Part shown: in pieces, positions 1 to 11,269 of the stretch
Layout of the letters: each line of letters opens with the position of its first letter
Position numbering within the stretch: the first letter of the stretch is position 1
Source of the DNA: Hysterangium stoloniferum
Taxonomy: Eukaryota > Basidiomycota > Agaricomycetes > Hysterangiales > Hysterangiaceae
Length of the DNA: 64,000 nt
Direction of reading: 5' to 3'
Assembly (NCBI GenBank): GCA_015178975.1
Contig: WHVD01000052.1
Location: forward strand, 186,001 to 250,000
Notes under the pieces: model-generated
Database searches by the model: none
The model's input: the letters and a program-made list of their open reading frames with translations, nothing else
Told to the model about the DNA's origin: nothing
Program-made: the position numbers and the translations under genes

Positions 1-690
1 AAAGGCATGAGCTGGCTTTTTTGACGGTATCCGCTGGCAGGGATTGATTGTATATCATTAGTCCACTATGGCCGATCGACTGGGAGGTCTTCTTAAGTTC
101 CCTGTAGTGCACCTGGATGAAGTTCACTGGCTCCCTAATTGGGGTGAGGTAAGGTCTTCTGCATCCAGCTGTAATGCACGATCTCTGATGCCAGGTCAAC
201 GTCTTAAGACTCCACGGGACGAGTTTCGTGGACAGATAGAAGAGTTCACCAACTCAAACGATAATTGGGTTATAGACGGTAATTATAGAAGGGCAGTAGG
301 TGATCTCACCTTCTCTTTAGCGACAACTATTGTCTGTATGGCTTTTTCTCCAGTCACATAGAACTATATCGTTGACATTGGTTAGGGATGGACCCTCCAT
401 TCATCCTCTATTTCCCTCGCCTCATTTTACGCACCTTCTCGCGGTTGTTAGGTTGGACTCCGCCTTGCAGTCCGGGCTGCGGGGAAAATTTAAGAACTAT
501 TTTAACTATGGGCAAACAAAGCATTCTTTGGTTCGCTTGGACTCAGCACCTTCCTCAGAGGGCGTTTTATACCAGTCGAATGCACACAGATGAGGCTCTT
601 TCTAAAGGAACGTGGGTTAGATTAGAGGGCTGGGGTTCAAAGTCGAGGGAATGGTTGTCAAAAATTGAATCCTTCTCCAAAGCGTCATAA
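1..690 (+). CDS. P-loop NTPase, adenylate/shikimate-kinase-like (5' end missing)
   Basis: Three exons are readable: 62-148, 209-335 and 386-690 (TAA), giving 172 residues. Introns 149-208 and 336-385 are GT-AG. An intron ending at 61 precedes the first exon, so the P-loop GxxxxGK half lies left of the window; the exon opens with S-T-M-A-D-R-L, the usual residues after that lysine. Next come VVHLDEVHWLPNW, TPRDEF, WVIDGNY and, across the second intron, IVWMDPPF...YFPRLILRTF, the order seen in fungal and bacterial AAA/FlaR-type nucleotide kinases. Splicing at 335/386 restores the W-x-D-P-P motif, which supports the model. The first intron is 60 nt, a multiple of three, so it also reads through. 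The substrate is unknown; family members are annotated only as P-loop hydrolases. The likely role is phosphate transfer from ATP in the cytosol, which is inference. Confidence 0.85.
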
Positions 691-1511
691 GCCGGCCACA
701 TGTGAAGTGCACTTAGTCTTCGAGAAGGAAATTTTCTTAGAAAGCAATTCTTAATTATAGTAAATCCTTTATACTTCAGAAGACCTGTAATTTACCTAGG
801 AGCGGGTCGTAGAAGTTAATATTAAGTCTTATCGATAAGGACATTCTGGCCGAGTGCAATATTTCCCGATACCGTTAAAATCCCGATTATCTCTGATTTC
901 AGCTGTCGTCCGAACTAAATATAACGAAACAAAATAAAGGTTGCTCTAGAACGTATCTAAAGTGAACGGCCTGCCTTCTTTAGTAACCATCAGACATGAG
1001 GCGAGAGGGAATTTGAAACGATACGGCTCTATGCCGCGGGAGAGAAAGCCTGAAGTATTATGAGAGGTATGTATACTTTTCGTTGTCAGAATTAAATCTG
1101 ACCACTGACCAGAAAATTTCGGCGATCATCACCCAAGAAATTATTAAAGACAAAAGGAATTTTTCCATGCACCTCGGCCAATTTAAATAAAACAATGTCG
1201 GGCAAAATTACGCTATTGGTGACGTCGAGACGCACATATAGATAAATAGATAACTATCTACATCATCCGTCACACTGCATTAGTTCTTGAGTTCTTTCAA
1301 ATGGTCCCGTTATGATTAATATTTGCAGGACAAGAGACTTGAGTCAAGTAGCTAATGGAGGCTCGTTTATATGTCTTGACGGTGATCGATCCGTATCCCA
1401 TCTGCAAGCGGAATCTTCACGCGGATGGAACCTGAAAGATCACCAGGTGACGTTAGCTAAATCAACCTCGCAACGCTTCATGATCGGAACCGTGACGGCT
1501 GTGACCATCCA
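691..1511. other. Intergenic, no gene seen
   Basis: No coherent coding region is visible on either strand. It probably holds the terminator of the P-loop gene and the promoter of the GH5 gene. No clear TATA box was found close to 1512. A short open frame at 1312-1515 has no recognisable protein features and overlaps the GH5 start codon. Confidence 0.5.
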
Positions 1512-4359
1512 ATGAGTTCCCTGTCCGCATCCTTCGTCGTCCTTGAACCGACTCACCAGTCTATTGACGAAAGCTACAAGCCCGGGTCATCAGGGAGCTA
1601 TGCCCATGACTGGTCAACTGCATCCCTGCGCATAGATGGTCGCCATTTCGTAGACAGGTACGGGAGAGTCTGTAATTTAAGGGGTGTCAACCTCAGTGGT
1701 AACTGCAAGTCGTGAGCTTCCAAACAATTCAAGAACAAGAACACCATTAATCATTTAATAGACCCCAGAATACCACCTTTTTATCGCATCCTGAAGCAGT
1801 TACGTTCGTTGATCGGCCGTTCCCTTTGGAGGATGCGCCAGAGCACTTTGCTAGACTACGCCGCTGGGGCCTCACCTTCAGTATGTTTTCTATATTTAGT
1901 TTGGGCCTCTTATTTATTGTCAATCCTAGTTCGTTTTCTTGTTACTTGGGAAGCTCTAGCACCCGCGTCACCTACCGAGTTCTCAACTCCTTATCTAGAA
2001 TATATCCGTGCCCTTCTTTCCCTTCTCCCCCAATACGGTCTTACAGCCTTTGTATCGCTCCATCAAGATGTATGGTCGAGATATTCTGGCGGTTCAGGCG
2101 CCCCGGCGTGGACTCTGACGAGTGTTGGCTTCTCGTTAGACGCCCTGGAGGAATGCGGGGCTGCCTGGCTTAAAGGTGTTCAAGGCGGGGGGCATACGGA
2201 AGAAGAGCGTGGCTTGTGGCCGGCGGGATATCAGAAGTTGACTGCGTCAACAATGGCCACATGCTTTTGGGCTGGCGATACCTTTGCGAGTAAATTGAAA
2301 GTCCCCGATCCGAGGGGCGGTGTGGAGATCGGAATTCAGAAGCTGCTTCAAGATGCGTTCTTAGACGCTTGGGAGGTTCTTGTAAAGACAGTTGGTGACT
2401 TGGATGGCGTGATAGGCTTCGAGGTCGGTTTCTAATTTAGGTTTTGTCAGCTCGCTCATGCTCACTCTCTGATATAAAAGATGATGAACGAACCTCACCG
2501 AGGTTATATTGATTTGGCATCCCTCTACGCGTTTGATTATAATACAGATCTTCATTTACGTGAAATCCGTGAGTTGGATTTTCGTATCCGCCCAGAATTT
2601 TTCCTGACGTCTGAGTTCATTAGCCTCAGCATTAGCCGGGTTTACTTTAGGTGCAGGGCATCCTACCAGCGTTCCCTTCTATTCTAGAAGTTTCCCAATG
2701 CCTACAAAACTCACGCATCACGTTACACTAAACGAAAAAGGTAGAAAGGTTTGGAGAGATGATGGTCCGACTGGAGGTAATTGGCGATGCTCTACTTTGA
2801 GAGATAAATGACACTCAGGCTATGTCTAGGGAAATGCCTTTGGGAGTTGCATGGTGTATGGGGATGGGACACGACTAAGAATCAAGGAATTGTCCTCCGG
2901 GAGAGCTATTTCAAGATAAATCCACAGACCAACGCGAGGGTAAGTTGATGAGGTTAATTTCCTTCAGCTATATTAATTAATTATGATTGCTATGCTTAGA
3001 TTGATTGGTATACCGACTTTTATTATCCGTTCCTATCGCGATGGGTGGAACGAGTCCGCGCTATTCCCGAAGCCAAGAAGAAGGTGGTGTTTGTGGAGGC
3101 TATTCCCAATGAGGTGCGTTGAAGAAACTTGCGAGACCACTGACTGAGACTTAATAAATGTACATTTTAGTTTTGTCCTCGATCATGGACTCCGGAGCAT
3201 CAATTCGAGAATATGGTTTATGCGCCGCATTGGTAGGTTCGCCCCAAGCTGCTTTGTCCCATCATCTCAAGTTAAATCTTCGTTCCAGGTACGACTTGAA
3301 CTCGTTATTCCAAAAGGCCTTCGGAAACCTCACTGTCAATGTGCAGGGTCTTTCGAGGGTATGATTTTCGATGACTTTATTTTCCCGAATATCTCTCACA
3401 TTTTATTTAGGGGATGTTCTTCCCCCTGGCATTTTACTGGGGTCATGCGTCAGCAAGAGACAACTTCGCCTTGCAATTGGGCAATATCGCTAGTGAAGCT
3501 TATGCATCACTGGGCGAGAAACCAGTAATAATTGGAGAATGTGGTATTCCAATGGATATGAAGTCAGTGTGCTCAAGTGTTCACGAAAACATCGTATTTA
3601 CTGAGCCTTCTTTCAGTCATAAGGAGGCCTTCCGTACCCGCGATTTCTCCTGGCAATTCAAAATGATGGATGCGATGGTCACAGGCCTCGAACGACATCA
3701 TCTTGGATTTACGTCAGTCACTTTCTTTGATATTATTTGCCGCATACTTACATATCCCTTTAAGGCTTTGGAATTACAATGCAGATAATAATGATGTTGA
3801 GGGGGATAGATGGAATGGCGAAAATTTCTCGTGGTTCGGTAATTCACACAAGCGTCCCTCGGCTTCATTCCCGTCCTTATCCGACATAAGGAAGGATTCG
3901 AACCTCATCAAGACTTCTTTGGGACAAGACAACGATGCTCTGGATGATGGTGGCAGAATCCTACGAGCAGTGGTCCGTCCCTACCCTGCAAAAGTCGCAG
4001 GCGTGCCTCTACACTGGGCCTATGAATTCAACACCGGGTCAGTAGAATTTGAATGGCAGCAACTTGATAGTGAAGATACCAGATGTCGAGAAACCGAAGT
4101 GTTTTACCCGTCGATGTTGCTTTCGGCGGGACGGAAGCTTGTCATCGATGGATTACCTAGTGAAGCGTGGACGTATGATGTGAAACGGCAGACATTGTTC
4201 ATCGTTCCTCCTTTCGCAGAGGGGAGCTGTCGCATCATGATACATCTTGACCCTCCTTTGGAGCCGCTATTCGTTATGACCACTCACTGGCAGGATTTCG
4301 GAATATACTATGCTGCGTTGGCTGTCGTATTATTGGCACTATTGGTCAGACTCTTCTAG
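1512..4359 (+). CDS. GH5 (subfamily 12-like) steryl-beta-glucosidase / glucosylceramidase with C-terminal membrane anchor
   Basis: Twelve exons: 1512-1711, 1762-1880, 1930-2423, 2481-2559, 2624-2776, 2830-2939, 3000-3113, 3171-3232, 3289-3358, 3411-3562, 3617-3712, 3765-4359. They total 2244 nt, exactly 748 codons, and every junction restores a family motif. Residues 40-67 carry the RIDGRHFVD...[11 protein letters not shown] opening. The general acid/base is E275 in MMNEPHRGY and the nucleophile is E510 in IIGECGIP. Other landmarks are [45 protein letters not shown] and W-N-Y-N-A-D-N-N-D. Residues 727-747 form one hydrophobic tail segment. The family (Cryptococcus EGCrP1/EGCrP2, yeast Egh1) hydrolyses glucosylceramide or ergosteryl glucoside; which of these this protein uses cannot be decided here. 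The length is normal for the family and no defect was seen, so this looks like an active host gene next to the transposon zone. Confidence 0.94.
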
Positions 4360-5508
4360 CCGTTGGTTGTTTATTAATTTCCACCCTCTCATGAAATTCT
4401 TTTTGACACTCCATAACGTAGTTTCCCACCGAGTCGTTTCAGTAATGTGTCATGCGCAGTTAGTTATGGAATATTATACATAGGAACATATTTTGGTGGT
4501 TTTTTTTTAGCCTCTACGAACACTGAGTTTCAGATGGGGCTGTGGATTTCGAGGTGAACAAGTTTAAGAAGTATCTAAGTTCACATCTCAGTTATAATCA
4601 AGGCTGACAGCAGGCACTCATGCCCTCAATATGATGCTGCACAGCTACTTGATGAGGAGAAACCCTCGACTTTGTAGGAGGGTATCATAGAAGTAACGCC
4701 ACCGTATCATCGAAGCAAGCTGCCCAATGACACATACACGTCATTTGGCACAGATCCGATCGTGATCATTTCTTATAGGATTAAGGGTAAGGTGGCCCAG
4801 TGTATCATTAGATATTTACACTGTAGCACCACAATCCCTGATAATAGTAAGCGCCGAACTGAGACCTTCAGGACAACGTAAGTTTAATAGAATGAGCCAG
4901 TTTAAACTGATCATGAGAACAAAAAAGCCACGCATTAGCTGTGAATAGTAACTGATACACAACACAAGTCATTCAGTACCTTGTACATTGGCGCAAGACA
5001 CATCGTTCATGGCTGGTGATGAGACCGATAGGGTGTGTGAAGGCAACTCTGCCCCGCCGAAGGCGTCATACCTCCTATCTCATGTCAGCCAGCTGTCGGT
5101 GATCTTCGGAGTTGAGCCTGAGGGTTCGAAGAGCAGGTCTGATGGCCTTCGATCCCCTCTCCAGACTTGTTGGGCACATAACGTTGTTGGTGTAAGATAT
5201 CTAATCTTTGGTGCAGTTGCATAAGGTTGTGCTGTGAGATAATCTAGACTGATGTGGGTTTCTCCGAGGGACGTTCACGCACTGCGGTAGAGTACAAGTT
5301 CTGCACATACAGTTTGACAGATTTTGCCATGGCGAGTGTTCCAGAACACAGTTTTCTTTTGGAGGTGCAAGTGTGGCTATTATTACGCAATCTTAACCAA
5401 AGTCATATATGGTTAAATGATCTATAGGGTTCTGAACGTCGACTCCAAGTCACACCTTCTTCGTCATAGCCGAGTTTCCAGCCTTCTTTGCCAGTCCACG
5501 TGAAGTGA
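4360..5508. other. Intergenic, no gene seen
   Basis: A 1.1-kb stretch between the GH5 and DUF6699 genes. It has scattered T runs (around 4502) but no frame with recognisable protein features; the 78-codon open frame at 4988-5224 has no support. It should contain the GH5 3' UTR and the upstream control region of the next gene. Confidence 0.5.
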
Positions 5509-5516
5509 TATATAAG
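5509..5516 (+). promoter_or_regulatory. TATA box of the DUF6699 gene
   Basis: TATATAAG lies 42 bases before the ATG at 5558, followed by a short A/C-rich leader. The position and sequence fit a fungal core promoter with a short 5' UTR. Confidence 0.6.
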
Positions 5517-5557
5517 AGTGAAGGTTCGTCAACATCATCCACAACTTCTACCTTATC

Positions 5558-6316
5558 ATGAACTTGCCCCAGGTTTACTATGACGTCCGTGGATCCCCCT
5601 ACGCTGCAGCCGCCATTCCATTACCTGTCTCACCCTATGTAACACCACGTGTATCGCCACATAACTCTCCCTACGCCATACATATAGTACCACTTCCTCC
5701 ATCGCCGGTGCCATATGGCACTACACTCCCCGTTGTGCACCTTAGTCCTTTCCCAACCCCTCCCGTCGTATTGCAGGCGCAGGTGGCTGCAGCATCGATC
5801 GCAGAAGGACCAGTATTCACCCCGCACTCCGTACTGGAATTCGATGCTCAGGATCCTAAAATCCTATGGGATGTTCGTCTACCAACACAAACCATTCGCT
5901 TAGCTAAACATAGCCATCGCGACATATCCCGGTATGCCGATGAACAGGCCCTATCCCCACCTTGGACATTTGTCCGATTGCGCTCATCTCTTATCCCATG
6001 GGTGATGGAGTGTTCCAATTCAGGCGGCGTGACAGTCGGGGACATCATAAATACAGTATACCAATTGTTGAGGGAGAGAATAGACAAGGAAGATTTCCGT
6101 GAAGAAAGCAGGGAGTTTCAGGATCGTTTGCTGGACACCTGGAACTGGCGATGTCGCATGACGGGCAAGCGAGACGGGCTAGCTGCTCGAATCAAAGAAG
6201 AGGATAAAGGCCTTCGTCGGGTGGATTGGTTGTTATCGGATTTTGAGTGGCTGGGCATCACCAAGGATAAGGATGCCCTTGAGACGTGGGAGGTACACTT
6301 CAGATCGGGGTGGTAG
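5558..6316 (+). CDS. DUF6699-domain protein with proline-rich N-terminus
   Basis: Intronless 252-residue protein. Residues 1-90 are rich in proline, serine and tyrosine with SPY/SPH/SPF repeats, probably disordered. Residues about 105-245 match the layout of basidiomycete DUF6699: I-L-W-D-V-R-L-P near the start, then SSLIPWVMECSNSGGVTVGDIIN followed by a charged helix and W-L-G-I. This family is expanded in mushrooms and has no known biochemical function. The ATG at 5558 is chosen because a TATA box sits 42 bases upstream and the Pro-rich segment begins right after it. No frameshift or stop is seen, so it is probably functional. Confidence 0.85.
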   Translation: MNLPQVYYDVRGSPYAAAAIPLPVSPYVTPRVSPHNSPYAIHIVPLPPSPVPYGTTLPVVHLSPFPTPPVVLQAQVAAASIAEGPVFTPHSVLEFDAQDPKILWDVRLPTQTIRLAKHSHRDISRYADEQALSPPWTFVRLRSSLIPWVMECSNSGGVTVGDIINTVYQLLRERIDKEDFREESREFQDRLLDTWNWRCRMTGKRDGLAARIKEEDKGLRRVDWLLSDFEWLGITKDKDALETWEVHFRSGW

Positions 6317-7411
6317 GGATTATTTCATACAACCCCTCGAAAGCTTCAAGTCGTCTCCTACTCGCTTTTATGACAACTACATAAAACATCGCCATGCCGG
6401 GAATTTACTCATGTTTAGTCGATGTGATACGACGAACTTCATACATATATCTCGAAAACATCCACTTAGGATGTTGTAGACAACACCCTCGTATTTTGAT
6501 TTTCTTTTGTCTGGGTAAGATTTTACACATAAGAAGTCTATCCGGGCATTTCTCAAAACAAATGAATAGAGCCCATTTTACAAGGAAAAAAGCCGCTTTG
6601 AGCTGTGCGAAACGAGTCAATATGACCATGCGTAGATTAATTTAAGCAAGCCAATCTAATACCTTCTGTATCGAGCAAAGAATTAATTTGTCAGGGGGTA
6701 CACCTGGGGAAAGGAGGGGCGGAATACAGCAAAAATAAACAGTATTGATCGCAAATCAGATCCTCAGTGTCTTTTGTCACAACCATTTTGCAGTAGTTGC
6801 GATTTACATCTGCCAGATATTTTAAACCATAAGCATAATATGAGATAGAACTGTCCTAGGGGTGATTTAGTGCTGAAAGAGAGGGAGGGTCAGGACGTTT
6901 ATCACACGTCCACGCATTCTACACATGTTGGTGTTGGAGATACGGGGGCAGTAGTATCAAGCGTTATTGAGAGGCAACCGAGTTCGGGCAAAGCTTTGTA
7001 TGTTTGACTGAGTCCAAGATATCATGTATTAATTAATTAGCATAGCCGTCCCAAAATCTGTAACTTTTTACGATTCACAGTCAGTCGGTTTAATACCTAA
7101 GTTCAATACAACCATACAATTGTAACCATCTCTGCTTGATCCTAAGCGGCCGCCACATCTGTGAAATTTCTTTTTCCGTTGGCGAATTGAGTCAGCGTCG
7201 CCGTTAAAACGTATTCCCGTCATTATCGGTCCCGCGCCGGTAAACCAAATTTAATTGTTGTTGAAATATTTCCCCGAAGGCCGTCCGAAAAAATATTGGT
7301 TATTTGAAGATATTTGGGAGAAATACTTTCTCTGTGCGTTATCCCGAAGATTGTCGTCCTGCGGCACTGAATATTATCTTCATTTCTACAAAAGCGAGTT
7401 CTTAACTCACC
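6317..7411. other. Intergenic, no gene seen
   Basis: AT-rich sequence after the DUF6699 stop with no convincing frame on either strand. The 7223-7627 minus-strand open frame is the shadow of the gag remnant that starts at 7412. Confidence 0.45.
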
Positions 7412-7603
7412 ATGTCTACCGCCGACAGACACACGAGTCTTTTGCCCAATACCTCCGATTATATTGAGTGGGTAATTCACATGGAAGTAACACTTGTAAG
7501 GCGTTCGGGTCTTTGGAGAATGGTGGAGATCGTTATGGATGTGGCTGGGAAGGACACCGCTACCGTTCAAACTGAATGGGACGCGAAAAACGTCGAAGCG
7601 TAG
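7412..7603 (+). pseudogene. Ty1/copia Gag N-terminal remnant
   Basis: A 63-codon frame reads LLPNTSDYIEWVIHMEVTLV...GLWRMVEIV, the start of basidiomycete copia Gag proteins (DUF4219/UBN2-like N-terminus). A functional Gag would continue for several hundred residues; here it stops after W-D-A-K-N-V-E-A. No other copia domains follow, so this is a truncated relic or an exapted fragment. Its codons look less decayed than those of the transposons further right. Confidence 0.55.
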
Positions 7604-8965
7604 TGCGTAGAGGATGGCGGAAGCCATATCGCTGCATGTCAGAGTGAGGGAAGTGATGCATAAGTCAATGTGTTGAAAGCCCTAGCGGTCTTGCAATGCT
7701 AAACGCTTGCCACAACTTAGTCAACCCTTATGGCAAAGGTTCTAGCTTTACAAGACCGGTAAGATTTTCGACTGTGATGGGTCTTCTTGAAACATATAAT
7801 AAACAACAGCCTGTATGAATCCAAAGCTAGCCTGTAGATTGTAAGAATATGTGAAATTTCAGAGTGTCTAACACAGACATACATCAATGAACCGCGTTCG
7901 TGTTAAGCTACCGATGTAGTGGTTGTCTGCAGCAAGAGGACCAGCGGGGTCGTTTTTCTCGAATGCCATAACCGTATAATCGCAGCCCCATATCTCTATA
8001 TCAATTGGTAGTTGTGCGGGATCATAGATGAGAGAAAGGCCTGGTACCTCGGAGGACGATCGGGATGCGTATAATCCTTTGCAAGGCCCTCGAAGGTGTC
8101 TGTTTGTATTGTGTTGTAGGGTCAGGATGCTAACCCTTGGCGTACATCCATCTTCCATCCATCATGATGTTGCTCTACCTGCAGTCACTGATAGAGGATA
8201 TTTAGAATTATTTTAGATATCGGAATAAACCATGTCCGGTGTGATATAAATATGCGCATGGGTTTCGATCTCCGTAAATCAAATATTATGTGAAGTATTA
8301 TAATGAGCTGGTGAAAAAACGAAAGATCAACGAACCTCCAGGACCTGTCCACCTGTTACACCTGAATTTATAAGCATATTAGCCCTGGTGTACATATGTG
8401 TACCCCCGGGCTAATTTGCCCACGGATAATATTGTAGATTTGGGGAGGTCGAGGCAAAAAAATCAATAAAAATCAATACAACTAAGATAGCAAAACGTTC
8501 GTTACTTTTACTAGGACACTTTGTAGTCTCAAGGCCGTGGGAGTCTCTCCTCAATCTGTCACTTGCCGTCACCCTCCTCCGCTTACCGACAACATCACCT
8601 CCCGTCGTCACGGCGCTGCCCTTCGGCAACGTTCCTGCGCGCCATACTGCTGCACTCGTCGTCAGTGACGACGAGCTCGCGCCTCGCCTTCCTGGCGTCT
8701 CCAGAATGGCGCGCTCAGCGCATGTCGTTTTGCTTGTACACTCTATTGGATTCGCAATGACCTGTTGCTTTATCTCTGTGGTTGGATGACTTCCCATTGC
8801 AACAAGCATGGGTGGAAGTTTTAGGTGTATTTTGATGCATCGACAACCATCTCTCACACTTAAAACATCATTCATATTCCATACAGTCTGTATGGTAAAC
8901 CTTTATGCAACATATCACTGCCAGACAACTGAATCTCAGCCAGCCACAGTGTTGCTTTAGCACTT
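7604..8965. other. Unassigned region; possible minus-strand exon at 7868-8158
   Basis: The minus strand at 7868-8158 is open for 96 codons and contains IYDPAQLPIDIEIWGCDYTV followed by DPAGPLAADNHYIGSL, which looks protein-like and may be one exon of an unrecognised gene. A second minus-strand frame (8411-8875) is low in recognisable features. An imperfect palindrome lies at 8381-8412, between the two. No function is proposed. Confidence 0.3.
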
Positions 8966-9584
8966 GTGATCAAACACTACAGTGATTCTCTTTCAAGTAT
9001 CACGACAGTGCCAAGACCACCACCAGCATCATGGACCATCTCCCACACATCTCTACAGCCTTTCATTCTACAGCCTGTTAGCCTGCCACCTTTAAGTCTC
9101 TGCATAATACTGCTGCTACAAATACTGCTGCCTGGTAGGACCTTCTGCAATTACACAGCCATCAGCCCCACTTTCTTTTGCTCACACACTTGCTGATTTT
9201 TTTTGCAATTTGTAGAAACATTGCTGGTAAAAGAATGGGGAGGCTGATGCTGGATAATCATGGTTCTGAACAGCATCTGCAAGTCTTTGTGGATGCAATT
9301 AACCATGGCAGAAAGAGAAATGATAAGGGAGGCATGGAACTAGATTTGAGTGCAGATTTAGGTTCGAGAGAGAGGTTGGGTGGATGTATTGGCTTCCTGG
9401 TAAGTCTTGCCCAGCCATATACCATCATATCACAAACTGCCTGTATGTATTCCTCCTGTTTCACTTTCCACTCATTTTTTAGTAGATGACCCCATTTGCA
9501 CAGTTTACTAGAGTCAGGAAGGCTTAAGGCTTCCAGTAGAATGTGAAGTTGATAAATAGAACACACCCTACATGCACCAGTTAT
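8966..9584. other. Start of the repeat-rich zone, not classified
   Basis: From about 8.9 kb the base composition and codon character change and the sequence becomes transposon-like. The open frame at 9178-9489 contains L-M-L-D-N-H-G-S-E-Q-H and K-R-N-D-K-G-G but matches no domain I recognise. Probably degraded mobile DNA. Confidence 0.3.
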
Positions 9585-9884
9585 TGGTTTACCAGAATAC
9601 CCGCCGGACTCTGGACATCAGACCTGTCCATGCTCAACCTTCGTTACTTCATGTATCAGTCACCAGAATACCTGCCAGGACCCACACCTGTCTATCTCCA
9701 ACCCTGTCCCACATACCAGTCACTGGATTCCTCTTGGAAAACCTGACAGCTCTCTAACTGAGCCCCATTCCCATTATGGTCAAATGACCTGTCACATTTT
9801 GGACTCCGCTCCCACCCCGTTCCCATTATGGTCTAATGACCTGTCACATTTTGGACTCTGCTCCGCTCCATTTCACTCATATAG
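9585..9884 (+). repeat. Truncated gypsy LTR fragment (A/C type U3)
   Basis: Repeated C-rich phrases such as ACCAGAATACCCGCCGGACT and the twice-repeated CCCATTATGGTC...ATGACCTGTCAC occur in the same order in the LTRs of families A and C elsewhere in the window. Both LTR ends are missing, so this is a broken copy. Confidence 0.6.
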
Positions 9885-10237
9885 GAGGCTGTGGGGGCCA
9901 GTAACTTGGAGGTTGGAGGGGCCACAGAAAGGCTGGGTGTCCTTGAAGAGGTTCTAAGGCAGATAGCAGGAGGGATAGATGCCCAAAATGTGCTGCTGGA
10001 GAAAGGAAACTGGGTCCATAAGGTGATTGTGGAGAATCTCTGGGAGCTCCATGGGGAATTCCAGAAGTTCCTGGACAACTATTAATGGGTTATCCAGGAG
10101 GCAGATGAAGATTACAAACAGTTCAAGCTCTTTGAGGAGATCTGTAGGTACTTTCTTCATGCCCATGCAAAGAAAGTGGCCATGATCCCGTTTAACTGCA
10201 AAAAGGAAGCCTTCTACATATGCCAGTATGCTGATTT
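9885..10237 (+). pseudogene. C-terminal fragment of the gypsy-associated accessory protein
   Basis: The frame 9891-10085 encodes G-V-L-E-E-V-L-R-Q-I-A-G-G-I-D-A-Q-N-V-L-L-E, which aligns with the accessory protein of element A (33333-33569, minus: L-D-E-V-L-G-R-I-T-E-G-I-E-A-Q-N-V-L-L-R). A stop interrupts after F-L-D-N-Y and the same frame goes on with a charged helix up to about 10237. It represents a third lineage of this antisense gene; the rest of its host element is gone. Confidence 0.5.
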
Positions 10238-10389
10238 AATGCATTAAGCTATGAAAGTGTTTTATGCTTTTATATACATGTGATTTTGAAATGTCTGATG
10301 TACATACCTCTTTGCCAATGCTTTCCAACTTGAAGGTTGCCTGGGCATCTTGAGCTTTGAATCTCACACTTGTTAGAATTCCACTTTAC

Positions 10390-10560
10390 TTTGATGCCTG
10401 TACTTCTTCTGCCTTTGACCTAAGAAAGGCTTTCATGTCTTCAGGAAGCTGCTTCACTTGTTCCGCTCCACCAAGCTTATTCAGGCTAGCCTGGATCTCT
10501 TCATACTTTGTCTTTGGCTGTGGATAGTAGTTCCGAGTGTGTAATCTCTCACAACTCTAG
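10390..10560 (-). pseudogene. Unknown helical coding remnant
   Basis: The minus strand reads NYYPQPKTKYEEIQASL, then N-K-L-G-G-A-E-Q-V-K-Q-L-P-E-D-M-K-A-F-L-R-S-K-A-E-E and a stop. It looks like a real protein tail but no ATG or family is recognisable. It sits just downstream of the DUF6533 relic on the same strand and could be its last exon or a separate gene. Confidence 0.3.
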
Positions 10561-11237
10561 TCCAATCTATTAAATGTGACAACAGAGGCACAAGTATATG
10601 AACAGATTTGAAACTTGAGAATGTTAAATAATGTGATACATTGGAGAAATGTGTCAATCCTTACACCATCAACAACTACTACAGCAGTCCCAAGAATACC
10701 CAAAAATATAAAAACCATTTTGTTGCAGCTGTACAGAGCATATGTTCTTAGAACCAAAATTGCTTTACCATTGTTAATAACAATAAGTTTGACAGAAATT
10801 ACTTCAAATGAGAAAATTACCTGTCACTGTGGCTTGCCACAACCCTAAAACAGCCATGCTTTGATAGGTGAAGTCACATCTGAAAAACAACTGTGGGTGA
10901 ACAAAAATATTATTGTTGTAACTTGAAATTCTACCAACTGCAAGTTGTGAGCCTAAATAAATTTCCTTGGTGGTGTAAGATAGAATGATACCTTGGGAGT
11001 AGCAGAAGTTGCTACCTGGAAGAGAAGCTCTCCAAGTGGGAGATAACAAGCCATAAAATAAAGAATGGTTGAAATTGGGACTTTTCTCTGCCATATCAAG
11101 TCAAATTCCAACCTGAAGGTAAGGGTGTAGTCATAGCAGAACATCGTTGCAAACATCAGAAACCTTTTTATGATTGGTTGTACAGCTTCATACCTAACAC
11201 TCCAACTTGTATATAGTAATACAGCTGACTTAGACAT
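10557..11237 (-). pseudogene. DUF6533-type multi-pass membrane protein, decayed
   Basis: Three minus-strand open segments line up in the order of a basidiomycete DUF6533 protein. At 11237-10953 M-S-K-S-A-V-L-L-Y leads to F-C-Y-D-Y-T-L-T-F-R-L-E-F-D-L-I-W, the family hallmark. At about 10960-10830 there is C-D-F-T-Y-Q-S-M-A-V-L-G-L-W-Q-A-T-V-T-G, and at about 10775-10660 V-L-R-T-Y-A-L-Y-S followed by a hydrophobic segment. The segments are in different frames, so introns or frameshifts separate them. The C-terminal half of a normal protein is not found. These 7-TM-like proteins are expanded in mushrooms and have no proven function. Probably a dead copy in transposon-rich DNA. Confidence 0.6.
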
Positions 11238-11269
11238 AGGGAAGAAGTAACGTTATCAGTTCTAGCTCA

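Noticed and set aside
1..61. First exon of the P-loop gene inside the window
   Set aside because: The frame before the 3' splice site at 61 contains a stop and no GxxxxGK motif; the missing half must lie further left.
4988..5224. 78-codon frame upstream of the DUF6699 gene
   Set aside because: No homology, splice partner or codon pattern that supports a gene.
7223..7627. 134-codon minus-strand open frame
   Set aside because: It overlaps the + strand gag remnant, and the + strand has recognisable copia Gag text; the minus frame has none.
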